From Thecaphora thlaspeos (taxonomy: Eukaryota; Basidiomycota; Ustilaginomycetes; Urocystidales; Glomosporiaceae): DNA of 64,000 bases. The notes beneath the pieces were generated by a model. It saw only the letters and a list, made by a program, of their open reading frames with translations, had not been told where the DNA came from and did no database searches. Where the stretch lies: contig UWYS01000001.1 of NCBI GenBank assembly GCA_900291925.1, positions 1,612,001 to 1,676,000 of the forward strand, given 5' to 3'. The position numbers and the translations under genes are program-made. This document shows positions 22,275 to 33,700 of this stretch, in pieces; positions within the stretch are counted from its first letter, which is position 1, and the number at the start of each line of letters is the position of its first letter.

Positions 22275-24356
22275 TCATGATCGCCTGCTGGCGGTGCGCC
22301 CGCGACGGGGGCTGCTTTCGAACGAGCCGGACTCGGACGATTCCGAGCTAATGTCGCCATCGAGCTCGAGCTCAACGTCGTCGAAGCCCGGATCCTCGTT
22401 CCGGGTGCCACGGGGTCGGCGGCCGCGGCCGCGAGCCCGTGGGGACGGGGAGCCTCGGTCCGCCGAGCGGTGACCGTAGCCGGCCCAGGAGATCTCGCAG
22501 TCGTTCTGCATCCACTGACGACGCTTGGGGCTCTCGCTCCTGGTCGTAGATGTGCCACGATTGCGTCCTCGGCCGCGGGCTTCAGCCGACGATGGCTCCT
22601 GCGCCTCGAGGTGAGACTTCAGCGCAAGTGGCGAGAGTCGCTGCGGGAGAGCCGAGCGCAGCGGCTCGTTGTGGTGGTAGGCGTCGTCGAGGACGGCGGT
22701 GCGCGAGTTGGAATCGAGCGAAATTGGGTTCGACTTAGGCGAGATGGGAAGCGGAGAGGCCGGCTGGCGCACCTTCTCCTCCTCCTGCGATGCCTGCCGC
22801 CTAGCCGCTGCACGCGGAGGGCTGCGGCTACGCTGTGTCGAGCTTCGGACTCGCACCGAGGACCTGCCGCGCTGCACCGTCGACCTGATCTCGCTCTGTT
22901 GCGAGGCGGCGGTGGCTCGCGAGGACGCCTGAGCCTGAGGAAGCTTGACTCGGCTCAGAGCCTCGCAGATCGTCCTGCTGCCGGCCGCCTGCTCCTGAAC
23001 TTGGAGCTGAGTGAAGAAGAGGCCGGCGGCGGCGCTGTGCGAGTGCTTGTGCTTGTGGAGCAGGCTTCGGTTGTCGCCGTTCGACGACGAACCGCGGCGC
23101 GAGCCCGAGCGGGATCGGACGCTGGTGGCGTAGATGTCGATGTCGCCCGAAAGGTTGGAGAGCGTGCGGCATCGGTCGCAGGGGGCCTCGGCATCGGTCG
23201 CTGGCGACATGGCGCGCGAGCTTTCGGGGCTGATCGCCCGCATCGTCTTGCCTGCCGAAGAGGCTGCTGACTGGATCTGGGGAGGCGAGCGCGCGCCAAG
23301 CTGTTCCGAGTGTCCTCGTCGCATCGCGACGCTGGCCTGAGCCGGGCTCGGCTGCACGGGCGAGGTTGGCGAAGCTGTCCTGCGGCTGTTGGCGAAGAAG
23401 TCCATGGCGGCCTTCTTGGTGAGCGTCGCCTGAGCGTCGCCTCGCTGGGCGCTGATCGCCGGGAGCCCTCGGGCGGAGCCGGTAGCGGTGACTTTGGTCG
23501 TGGCAGTGATGGCCCGCGAGGTGTACCACATCGAGGGTGGCAGGTTGGTCGCGCTCGGTCGTCGCGCGAACCACATGGGTGACCTCTGTTGGCTGCTCTC
23601 GCTGGGACGCCTCGCGAGCGAGGGCAGCGGTACCTCCTTGTGCCTGGGTGACTCGCGCGTCGAGCGTCGGAGTATCACTGCGCTGACGGTGCTGACCGAG
23701 GGCGGGAGCTGGAACTCGTTGTCGTCGAGGTCGCTGCTGGACTCGTCCTCCGTCGGTCCGGATGCTGGTGATGGCGTGCTGGGGTCTGTGCTTGCGAAGG
23801 CACTCGTGGAGCCGTTGGACTCCGAAACCGAGGAGAACGTCGATTGCGAGCTGCTCCTCTTCTTGTGCGTGGAGCGGTGTGCGGCATCGGTCGAAGCGTC
23901 CGAGGCGCGAGCGCGGAAGGGGCCCCTCGAGTTGGTCGGGAGCGAGTTCTGGTAGGCAGAGAGCGCCGGCGAGGTGAGCGAAGTGGCCTTGAGAGGCGTC
24001 GAGTACTGGGCCAGAAGATTCGGCGATAGTGGGCAGGGGTAGCGGAACTTGTGGGCGGCAGCGACGGGGTGGTCCTCCTTAGCAAAGGTGTCGGCCCGGG
24101 ATGGCGAGGCTAGACCGCTCGCCAGATGGCGGCCGAAGCTATCGCGAGTGATCTGGGCTACCTCGTCGGCGTCTGCGAGCTTGCACTTTTCCGAGCAAAA
24201 GAGCTTTCCATGCTGGGTGGGCCCGCCGCAATTTGTGCAGCCGTCGTCGCCGAGCCAAGAGGAGAGCTCGTCGGCTGGTGTTGTTCGAATGTCTGAAGAG
24301 TCAAAGTCGTTGCGACCGCCGAGGTGGTCGTAGGAGCGCTTGTAGATTCCCGCCAT
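22275..24356 (-). CDS. Unknown Ser/Arg-rich protein with N-terminal Cys4 motif
   Basis: Single-exon 693 aa frame starting at the ATG at 24356. Residues 40-58 carry CxxC-x10-CxxxC (CTNCGG ... LFCSEKC), a small zinc-binding pattern that recalls the Ecl1 life-span factor family of fungi. That link is only a resemblance. The rest is disordered, rich in Ser, Pro, Ala and Arg, with SPxR-like repeats in the C-terminal half. Codon use matches the neighbouring genes, and the length of the open frame supports a real gene. No catalytic domain seen; a regulatory or scaffolding role is possible but not shown. Confidence 0.75.
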   Translation of the reverse strand: MAGIYKRSYDHLGGRNDFDSSDIRTTPADELSSWLGDDGCTNCGGPTQHGKLFCSEKCKLADADEVAQITRDSFGRHLASGLASPSRADTFAKEDHPVAAAHKFRYPCPLSPNLLAQYSTPLKATSLTSPALSAYQNSLPTNSRGPFRARASDASTDAAHRSTHKKRSSSQSTFSSVSESNGSTSAFASTDPSTPSPASGPTEDESSSDLDDNEFQLPPSVSTVSAVILRRSTRESPRHKEVPLPSLARRPSESSQQRSPMWFARRPSATNLPPSMWYTSRAITATTKVTATGSARGLPAISAQRGDAQATLTKKAAMDFFANSRRTASPTSPVQPSPAQASVAMRRGHSEQLGARSPPQIQSAASSAGKTMRAISPESSRAMSPATDAEAPCDRCRTLSNLSGDIDIYATSVRSRSGSRRGSSSNGDNRSLLHKHKHSHSAAAGLFFTQLQVQEQAAGSRTICEALSRVKLPQAQASSRATAASQQSEIRSTVQRGRSSVRVRSSTQRSRSPPRAAARRQASQEEEKVRQPASPLPISPKSNPISLDSNSRTAVLDDAYHHNEPLRSALPQRLSPLALKSHLEAQEPSSAEARGRGRNRGTSTTRSESPKRRQWMQNDCEISWAGYGHRSADRGSPSPRARGRGRRPRGTRNEDPGFDDVELELDGDISSESSESGSFESSPRRGRTASRRS

Positions 24357-24776
24357 GGTTGTTGAGTGGTTGAGTGTTCTTTTAGGAAAGGGGGAGCGGG
24401 GGGACTCCGTCTTTCAGAACGTCGTGGACCTCAAGACTGCAGAGGCAGTGAGATGATGTTGAGACGTCGAAAGATGTGGCACTTGTGCGGTGGAGGAAGG
24501 GCAGGAGGGGACCGGAGGCCTGAGGGAGGGCCGCCTGATCTATGTTATATAGGCTTGCGCGGTAGGGTTGCCTGTGACGAGCGAGCTAGGATGTGGCGTG
24601 ATGAGAAGGTTTGGTTGGAAGAATGTGACTTGCGGGTGGGGCTGGGTGGCTCGGTGGCTCGGTGGCTTGGGTTGCAGATGCGCTGCGGAAGGGTCCGAGC
24701 GGTGCTTGCAGGACAGGGTTAGGTATGTAGGTCGCTGACTTTGCGGTGCGTCGGATGCTGCGGTGCTGCGATGTTA

Positions 24777-24810
24777 GCGGTGGTGGTGGTGGTGGTGGTG
24801 GTGGTGGTGT
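24777..24810. repeat. (GGT)n trinucleotide repeat
   Basis: About eleven GGT units upstream of the Cys4-motif gene. Confidence 0.95.
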
Positions 24811-24880
24811 GCGGAAGTGTTCGCAAAGGCGTGCGTTGGCTGGATGGTGTGACGAGGGAAGAAAGGCGAAGGCGAAGGCG

Positions 24881-24911
24881 ATGGTGATGGTGATGGTGAT
24901 GGTGATGGCGA
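24881..24911. repeat. (GATGGT)n short tandem repeat
   Basis: Repeated GATGGT units followed by GATGGCGAAGG, in the same upstream region as the GGT repeat. Confidence 0.9.
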
Positions 24912-27900
24912 AGGTCGTCAAAAAGATGGTCAAGGCAGGAGGGGCGGGCGGACAGGGAGGGACGAGGACCCTATGTGTTACTCGAGGGCCGCCTTGGCTT
25001 CTTCTAAGCCTGGCGGGGCGCCGGGCCAGGCCGACGATGCTGCGCTTCTGGTTAGCTGAGATGGAGGGCAGAGGGGGCGCGATGCTACACCTGCATGGCG
25101 AAACATCGGCCAGGAATGACTCAGGGTCGTCTGCCCTCATCCGTCGCAGATCACGGCCTGCAGCGGGAGGCAGGCGGGCAGGCAGCAGCACCCTCACCTC
25201 GCTCGCTAGGCCTGCCTGCAAAATGTATGTACGCGCCCCTACACCCTACACCCTTGCTGCCCTGCCCTGCTGCTGTCACGACGTCAGGCAAGGGATCAGG
25301 GCAAGCGCAGAGAAATTTTGGTGGGCACCCTTTCTCCCCTTTTTCCACTTCTGTGAGCACGCAACCAACCCTACGTGCGTCCTGGTCCGCCTGTATCACG
25401 CAAGGCGCCATACATACGCCCTCGACCCGCCTCCCCCCTTTTTTCGCAATCAGCCTACAGCAGCTAGCGTACGTTCAGCCTACAAGGCACCTCGCACACA
25501 AAGGAAACGTACAGCCTACGGTGGTCGAACTGCTGCTGCTGCCATACATAGCTCCGATGCATGGCTTGCATAGGAGCGTCGTAGTACACACGTCTTCTAC
25601 GTGCCAAATCACCCACTACTTAGGCTTCCCTGGCCGGGGAGAAGGGCGAAAAGAGGGCGGCGTCCAAGGAAAGTTTTGTGCCCCCTCGTTGGCACGAAAA
25701 ATCTGGCGCCGACAGGTGCACCAGCCAGCCAGCCAGCGTACAGTTGTGAGTAGAACGTGTTCGGCTAGGCCCTGCACGCCATCGAACATGGCGTCGTTTT
25801 GGGGGGTCGAAGTGCGCGCAAAGCCGACGTCCCGAACATCGACGCTTTCGCCTCTCACGTCGCCCGCAGAGGTTGAGCATCGGCACGTTTGGATGCCTCG
25901 GCTTCGCGAAGACCGTTGGTCGCCTCGCCCCTTGACCGTCAGCCACATGACTCGGCAGATGGATCGAGCCGGGCGCACCGCCTCCCGTCAACCCCATGCG
26001 CCTGCACAGCAAGACGAGATCCGAGGTGCGACTGTAATGCACCGAGTGACGCTTGGAAGAGCAGCTACTTACATTCTGTGCGGACATACACGGCTTGGCG
26101 CTTCGCTTTCGGGTCCGGCACAGGCGCTAGCTAGCTGTGGGTCGCACTATGCGACGGCGGCCGAGGATGATTCGGCGGATCGGTTGGCGGAGCGAGCTCC
26201 GGCCTAGCTCTCATACTCTACAGGCACAGGCGACCGCGGCGACGAGCAAATAATCAGTGGGGCAGGCGGGTGCTGTATGTAAATGTAGCGTCACGAACGG
26301 GGTTGGGTCAGTAGAGGTGGCGCCGGCGGGGCCTTCGCTCGCCATTTAAGCTCCATCAAAGTCTTAGCTTAACTCACGACTAATTACTGTATTACCTCTT
26401 CCCTCACCCTCGTCACCTTGGCAACGGTACAGGGTCACGGTACCTCGACGTCGGTAACAGCGAGGGAGGATCTTTTGCAGCATGGCGGACGGCATCCCAT
26501 GACCCGTCGTCGTCACCTCGCTCGAAGCTCAAGGCAGCGCCGTGCAGCGCCGGAGGCACCTGGGGCAGGTGTCTAGGTCCGAGAGGGCCGAAGAAGAAGA
26601 TGGTGGGGCAAGGTAGAGTCACGTTCCCTCGCTTTTTCGTCTCCGCTGCGGAGCAAATATGGTATGTCATATGTCGGCCTTCGGCATCCCAAGCCGGCCT
26701 GATGTAAATACTGTACTGTAGTACCGCAAGACCTCGCCAGAACGTCTTCCGGTTACGGTAGACCGGTTAGACGCTTGGCATTGCCTTTGTCTGCGCGCCA
26801 TGTCCAGAGCTCGATGTTGTTCCTCAAGAATGGGATGATAAAGTCACAAGGAGCAATCTACTACTGTTCTCGGGCTGCCTAGGTGTGAGTGGCTTGACGG
26901 TGAGGTGACGGTGACGGTGGTGGCCTGCCCTTGCGTTGGTTGCGTGCTTCGGCGGTGCTGCAACGCAAAGGTCGACGTCAGATCCGGTACGCTTAGACGA
27001 GCGTTCGTACATCCGATCCCTTGCGGCACACGTCTTTGACATCTCGATTCCATGCATGAGTACGCCACCTGACGAGGAGGGCAGCGGCCAAGCAGCGAGG
27101 GACGCCAATGCAAAAGCGTCTGCTTGGTCTCTCCCCGCGACTTGTCGCACGCAGGCAGTCGCCGCGTCAACTTTGCACGCTGAACGCTACCGTACACAGG
27201 CAGGCCTCGTCTGCCCTTCACCCGCGTGATGATTCATGCATCCGTCGTCGAAGCGTGTCACTCTGTAGAAGAACGTGATCAAAGCTTGGTGGGAGGCCCT
27301 CGATCCTTCTTCCTCCTTATCACCGTCGACGTTGATATTATTCGGCACGAAAGCGATAGACGTTGCTCGACGGACAAATGCGTCGTCCCATCTCCGAGCT
27401 CCGAGCGCTCTTCGGAGCAAGCGGGACGGTGGCTACAGAGGTCGCACGTTGTGACTCGGGAAGCAGGCCGACGCCCCACTTCGAGACAAAAGCGTAGCGA
27501 GAGCATGAATCGCTTTTGCACGGTTCAAGAAAAGCTTTCCCCCATCCCAGCAGAGAGGACGTGATATGACTCCGAACAAAGGTCCGGACGACGCAGGAGG
27601 CTTGGCACAACGGAAGAGGAGCCGGTGGGTTTGAGGGCAAGGGGTCAGGGCAGGAAGCCGTCCATCGGAATGTTGCGTCCGGGGTGGATAAGGTGCACGA
27701 CGCTCGCTTCACCTCGAGCGACCAAGTTGGAGCACCCGCCCGGTCGGCGAGCGTCGACACCATCGGGTACTCGCGGTCAGAGTAATATCATCGTCATTGT
27801 TCGTCATCGCGGCTTCGTCTACGGCGGATGGCGTCTTTGCGAAAGACTATCATTGCTCCGCGTCGCTCAGGAGGCATCCAGTAAGTAGTCACATCGTCTC

Positions 27901-29532
27901 GTGAGGTGCTTGCGGTCGCAGAGGCCCGAGTGGCGGCAAGATGTGACCAAGCGGGCAAGACAATAACGCCACCAGCTGCTTTCCTCCCAGGCTCTGGCGA
28001 ACAGCATGCTACAGTATGTACAGTACTTACTCACGACTGTACTACATATGGAATAACAAGTTTCGCTATGCGGCGCCTTCGGGCCCTTTGTGATGCGAGC
28101 AAGCAGGCGACCTGCCGTATGCAAACAGGCATGACGATGTCCCGTGGACAACCTGAGCGGTGCCCACCCCGCGCGCTCCAATCACGCACCCTCCACGTCG
28201 ATAACACCAGACCGTGTTCCACGGACCAAGAACGTTTTCCTCGAGTGTTCCGACGGCTTTTTCGTCGTGATTTTCGCTTTCCTTTCTTCGTCACACCTGT
28301 CCGAGATGTAATCGCGCGATGGCCTCCTCTGGATCCCTTTGTTGGGAAGCATCCCATTTCTAGGCCAACACCGAGCATCACGGACCTCCTTGAGAAGAAA
28401 GGGGACGGGAGTTGTACATGCAGCTCGACAGTAGGTTGTCTGAGTTCCCCTTTGTCCATCAAGAAACAGCATGGCGCCGTAGCAGCAAGGTCGTCACAGA
28501 CCTCCGAGATGCTCCTGACTCGAACGATGTCACCTGTCCTTCGCCGGCCCGCAGGACGTCAAGGCGCGGCGTGTTCAGCACTTCTTCTGACGACTTGACG
28601 AGAAGAAAGGGGAATAAAAAGTTGGAAGAGACAAAAAAAACTCACCCCTCAGTGCATGTTCTTTTGATTGGACCCTTTTGACGAGCGAGGTCATTGGATA
28701 CTGATGCTGTACTGTAGGCGCGGTTGGTGGCGAGCTCGCAACCCCTGGCGTTCATACGTAGCGCAGAGAAGGTGGCGATCGCTCGTTGCATACGCTGTGC
28801 GTCGAAAAAGTGGTACTTAGTTACTGTACAGTTACGTGGTAACTACTGTACCTGATGTAAAAAGGGGGAGGGCGCAAACTTGACCAGCAACGTGTGGCCG
28901 ACGTTCTGAAACGTTCCTCGAGGACCATGACTTTGGGGACGACCAAGGCGCCATGAATGGGGACAAGGAGCGAGCACGATTGGTCGTCGAGTCACTTTGT
29001 ACGGTATCACGACAAGGTCCAACCTCCCGCGGTCCTACCGCTGGATGGCGCCGAGTGGATGACGTTGTGCGCTTGGGTAAGTAGCACATGCTGTGTCGGT
29101 ACCCTAGAATCCGTACCGTTGGAAGGGAAGGGGGGTCGACGAGATCGCTCTGCCGGCAACACTGCTTCGTTGCCAATAGGACCACCCGATCCCGATCCAT
29201 ATCGGCGGTCCGGCTTTACCGCTTTTTATGTATTTAGACCGTTGCTTGCCGTCGATCATCCCGAGGCGGTGCATGCACTCTACGCCGTTGACCCGAGCGG
29301 AGGCCACCTTACGCGACACGTCGTCGACGATCTCTACATACCACAATGTCCGTTCCGATCGCGAGAAAAGGCTTTCACCCACCTTCTAACCTCTCTATTT
29401 CTGACTACTTACAGTACCGCGCCGCCCGGGGCCATCAGGGGCAACCGAATCCCCGGAACCTTTTCCACAGGGACGCAAAGAGTCATCCCACGCACGGCAC
29501 CACGGCATCGCTTTGTCTGGACATGTTGACCC

Positions 29533-30047
29533 TCATTTTTTACATACAGCATCGCTTCTCGCCCCCTTAACGACATCCTCGGGCGCAGCCAAGAGCGCGC
29601 CCGATCCATTTCTCTGTTCGTCTCCCAACCCCTGTGATGGCTCCTCGTTGTCAACAATCCAGTACGACCCCTGCACGCCTTGCCCTGAATCGAATCCAAG
29701 GCTGAAGGAAATGTCAAATGATTCCGCCAACTTTTCGACTTTGTATCGGCTTGCTACGGACGGAGCTTGTGTGCCACCTTGACGCCATGGTTGGCCAAGA
29801 AAAGCAGGGGCATAATCTGTTGTGCACCCCAGAGTCGGTACGCCGAGCAACGGATGTCGTCTTCGATCGCTGTACGTTCGTAGACCTCTGTGAGTGCAGA
29901 TCGGACCGCGTCTTTCAACACAGCCAAGTCAAGTCCGACCATCGCGTCGCTACACTTCTGGTCTCCGTCGATACGATTACGGTATACGGTACCGGTCGGA
30001 AGCGAGTCGAATAGACAGTTACGCAAGCTTTTGTCAGATATCAGCAT
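29533..30047 (-). other. Possible degenerate or unrecognised coding segment
   Basis: Two overlapping minus-strand frames, 30047..29754 and 29850..29533, read more like protein than their surroundings (for example AVLKDAVRSALTEVYER and SRYKVEKLAESFD). They lie in different phases and I see no clean intron joining them. They could be one broken gene, an old transposon piece, or chance. I do not recognise a family. Confidence 0.2.
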
Positions 30048-30853
30048 ACGCTCTTCGCGTTCACGTCTTTATTTAGCAATGTCCTCCACCTTTCCGACGA
30101 TCACGCCGACTTCCATGATGCCCGATGGAGGGGTTGTAGGTCAGTCGTCCCCGATCGATGTGTGCAACGATCGTAGCAACTAGCGCTATAGTAGTTTTGA
30201 AAGCATCATCTCATCCGCAGCACACCGTGATCCTGACGACGTCGATCCTCTGCAGGCCGCACACTAGAACCTCATGCCCATGAAGAAAGAAGGGCCTTTA
30301 AATATGATGAGAAAAACAAACCCATGCCGGCACATCGATGCGCCACAACGCGCGACTGGACGTCAATCGTAATAGAGGTTCATCCTTTGGTACCTCCCCT
30401 CAGCTCCGCGGGGCGTTTCAATTACCGCAAGGATGACGAGCACAACAAAGGCTGCACATCGTGTGCGTGTGATCAAAGCTTGCTTGGTCAACAAGGGAGG
30501 GCGCCGAGCGCTCCCAACGAGTCTATTTATTTGTACAAGGGTGCAGCGTTTGCAAAGAGGATGGCAGCAAGCAATGGGATGGGACAGGTAGAGTGGCAGC
30601 GGCGGCAGCCACCGGTGACCGGAGCGCGCAACGAGAGGAAGCATCGTTGGAAGCGAGTAACGTGAGCTTGCACAATGGTATCATGGAATGGACGGAACGA
30701 AATTATCAGGCGATAAAAGAAGAGAGGCGGGAGGCGAGCCATCTCTCTTCGCTGTCTGCTGTTCGAGGGATGTCATTCGTGATGGAAAAACGACTATGCG
30801 GCCAGACTTAAAAAAGTAAGACCGTATCGAGCGCGCGACCCTAGCGGCGCATC

Positions 30854-32410
30854 TCAGGCCGCTCGCCATCGGCAGACAATGCCATCGCCCCGTCGCGTGG
30901 CTGCAAGGCTGCTGGCGAGGGTACAACCGGTGCCAGGAGCGCTCACCAATGGCGTCGCTGGATGTGACAGACAGCCTGCGCTCGAGCTAGATGCCTTGAC
31001 AGATGGCGGGCACGAATATTCCTCAACGACGCCGCAGCAGGGTCGCTGCGACCCGTCGCCAGCACCCGGGAAACGCCCTTCGTGATCTGTTGGCTGCCAA
31101 GGCAGCTGGCAGGTGATGGGCGGCGGCGACGGAACGGCCAAGAGAAGGCCATCCTGTGCGTCAGAGCGGCAGGTGCGGGCCAAGGCAAGATCAAGACTGT
31201 CTACGTGCCTGCCGCGGGTCGTCGCAGACCTCAAGGCCAGCTCCGAAAGCAGTGGGAGGCCCGACGGGCTCTCGCACAAGCCGGTCGGGATTGAATGGTC
31301 GGAGTCGGCTTTTGAGGAAGACGACAGCGTTGGCGAGCCAGGGCGGGTTGAGGGTGGCGAAAGGAGGTCTGCGTACAGGGTCGGTTCGAGCGGGGCGGCC
31401 TCCACGGGCGACATAGGCGAGGAGAGGAGCGCGCCGGCGAGAGGATCTTGTTGCTCTGATTCCACGAGCGGCGTGTCATCGTCGTCGTCTTCGTCGTACT
31501 CTGCATCGCTGTCGTCCTCGACCAATGCCGGAAGCTCCTCCGAGGAGCCGGTTCCCGCCAGAGCCGTCGACGGATAGGGGCAGACGTAGGGGTAGCCATA
31601 ACGAGGACCGGAGGCTGTCGAGGACGAGAGGGACCGCCTCTCGGCGAAGCCGGAGTCCATCGCGGTCCTCGCGCTTGCGAGGTCGTCAACGGGGGCGCTG
31701 GCATCGATGACCAGGACGGGCTCGACCGCATCGAGCTGTGGACCAGCGGCGCTGTCTTCGGCAGGGAGTTCAACGGCGACAAAGCCGTCGTCGCAATCGC
31801 CGTCGTCCAAATCGATCTCGTCATCCGACCCCAGCTCGCTGAGCAGGTCCTCGAACCACTGCACTTCCCGCTCGAAGTTCTTCCGCGTATCAAGGGGAAG
31901 GTCTGCGCCCTCTGCTGCAAGGTTCCGGTCCCATTCAATGCTGGGTTCTGCCGGTTCGATAAGGTCCTGAGGGCAATCGATGGGGAAGCTGGCGGAATCC
32001 GGCTGGATACTGGCTTTGCCATTGGGCTCGACCAGGTTCGGAGACGCGGCCTTGGACGTGCTGCCTTCCCTCTCAAGGCTCGAGAGCATGGCGTTGCGCA
32101 CCAGCACGCTCCTCCGCAGCCCTTCGCCCGCTGACTCGTCCAGCCTGTGCCTGTGTATTGCGGCGGAAGCTAGAAATGCGGTTGAGCTGAACGAGAGGTC
32201 GGACTCGGAGGCCGATCGGGCCAGCGGTGGAGGGCTCGGGCTGAGCACCAAGCGCAGACTGGTTGGCGGTTCCCACTTGTAGCCTAGCGACTCGTGATGG
32301 GGGGCGCTGTGCTGCCTTTGCGCATGGAGCCGGGGCGGCTGCGCCTCGATGGCGCTGCGGCTGTCTCTCGCGAGCGGGACCTGGCCAAAAAGGCGGCGGA
32401 AAGGGTCCAT
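30854..32410 (-). CDS. Unknown acidic, disordered protein
   Basis: Single-exon 518 aa frame from the ATG at 32410. There is no recognised domain. It holds two strongly acidic stretches (SDDEIDLDDGDCDDG and DAEYDEDDDDD), many Ser/Pro-rich segments, and a short Arg/Leu N-terminus (MDPFRRLFG). The long open frame and codon use like that of real genes here support it. The acidic, Ser-rich make-up would fit a regulatory nuclear or signalling protein, but that is only a guess. It is flanked on both sides by gene-poor DNA. Confidence 0.6.
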   Translation of the reverse strand: MDPFRRLFGQVPLARDSRSAIEAQPPRLHAQRQHSAPHHESLGYKWEPPTSLRLVLSPSPPPLARSASESDLSFSSTAFLASAAIHRHRLDESAGEGLRRSVLVRNAMLSSLEREGSTSKAASPNLVEPNGKASIQPDSASFPIDCPQDLIEPAEPSIEWDRNLAAEGADLPLDTRKNFEREVQWFEDLLSELGSDDEIDLDDGDCDDGFVAVELPAEDSAAGPQLDAVEPVLVIDASAPVDDLASARTAMDSGFAERRSLSSSTASGPRYGYPYVCPYPSTALAGTGSSEELPALVEDDSDAEYDEDDDDDTPLVESEQQDPLAGALLSSPMSPVEAAPLEPTLYADLLSPPSTRPGSPTLSSSSKADSDHSIPTGLCESPSGLPLLSELALRSATTRGRHVDSLDLALARTCRSDAQDGLLLAVPSPPPITCQLPWQPTDHEGRFPGAGDGSQRPCCGVVEEYSCPPSVKASSSSAGCLSHPATPLVSAPGTGCTLASSLAATRRGDGIVCRWRAA

Positions 32411-33669
32411 GATGGGCCCTGTTGTGTTCGGGGAAGTGGGGGATCGGTTCTTATCTAACGCGAGGCAGAGCTGGCCTTAGAAGTGAGGGCGGCAGCGTGG
32501 CGTCGGGCAGTCTATTGCTTTCGAGAGACGGAGAGAAGGAAAGGGACGACGAATAGCGGTGGTGACGGGATGTCGCTGAAGCTGAAGAGGTAGCCCAGGA
32601 GTCTAGGATCAGAGTGGCGTATGACGGGTGATCATCTTGGGTCGATGTATTCACCGGGCGTTATCTCCTGTGATGGGAGAGGGCGACGGGCGAAGGTAGT
32701 GGTGGTGGCTAGTTGGACCTTGGTAGGTGTGGAAACGGTGCAGCAGAGGCTACATGAATACTGAGTCTCTGTGAAATAAGGTCAACGGGGGTGGAGTGGG
32801 GGCGTGGGGGAATCGCTAGTTAGCGGTGGGCCAAGAGAGGGCGGGAGTGAGTTGGGGGCGCCTAGAAGGACATGACGGGGTGGCGTTGCAGTGAGGGGAC
32901 AGGCGGTTGGATGTCTGTGATGTCTGTGACGAGGCAAGGACGAGGGGCGCGGCTGTCAAGTTAAATGGTGCCGCCTGTCCGCTCGCTGCCTACATGCGCG
33001 CGCAGTGGAGGCGGCAGCGACGGGACCAGCCGCGCACACCTTGGCGCCCCCTCCTCGCCGAGTCACACACGCACACACACACACACCCCAACAGCTTGGC
33101 GATGGCAGCATCGGCAGGTGCGACGGACCGCCTCCTCCCGCCCCTGCCCAGCACGGCGGCGGGAACCGTTGGACTGTGCCACCGAGTCACGGAACCACTT
33201 CCGCCCGAGCCTGGTGTGGTGCGTGATGGGGCGGAAGCGGTCAAAGTGACACCTTTTTGCCGTGAAGAGGCGGTCAGGCTCGCAAAGCTTCCTCGATGGC
33301 GCACGCAAGACAAAAGGCGGATGGGATCGTCGTCGTGACAAGACGAAGCTATCGCCTCTTGCCGCCGAGCTAGCCGGCCTTCTCTTAGCTTGAGCTGGAC
33401 GCAGCTAGCTCAGCTCAAGACCTGGAGGAGGCGGGACAGCTCACAGATGGAGCCGTGATTGTCCTAGCCAGCCTCCTATCGCCCTGTCCCACTCCGCCTC
33501 TCCCGGACGTCTTCGTCAAGCTCATTCCTCGGCATGGACCTTATCGTCGTCGACGGCAGAGGTGTATGTAGCGGTAGCGCGCGCTCGGATCCATCCAAGG
33601 GTCGGTCGGCGCTACAGAGGCGGGGATCATGGCGCTAGCTATCACAGAACCGGTAGGGTGCGAGCTCCC

Positions 33670-33700
<31 letters not shown>

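Larger units (their letters stand above)
24357..30853. other. Gene-poor region (6.5 kb)
   Basis: No gene is recognisable. Open frames such as 25095-26207 (+) and 28957-29529 (+) lack any known motif. The base composition is more AT-rich than the genes, especially 26.3-30.3 kb. Several TACTGTAC-type motifs occur (26708, 28006-28047, 28703, 28810-28855). The 5' part holds simple repeats in the promoter of the Cys4 gene. A weak coding-like segment at 29.5-30.05 kb is listed separately. Confidence 0.5.

Noticed and set aside
22470..23270. 266-codon + strand frame opposite the Cys4-motif gene
   Set aside because: Antisense shadow of the minus-strand gene; Arg/Ala-rich as expected from reversed Ser/Pro codons.
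25095..26207. 370-codon open frame on the + strand in the gene-poor region
   Set aside because: Low complexity, no recognisable motif, several overlapping open frames; likely chance in GC-rich DNA.
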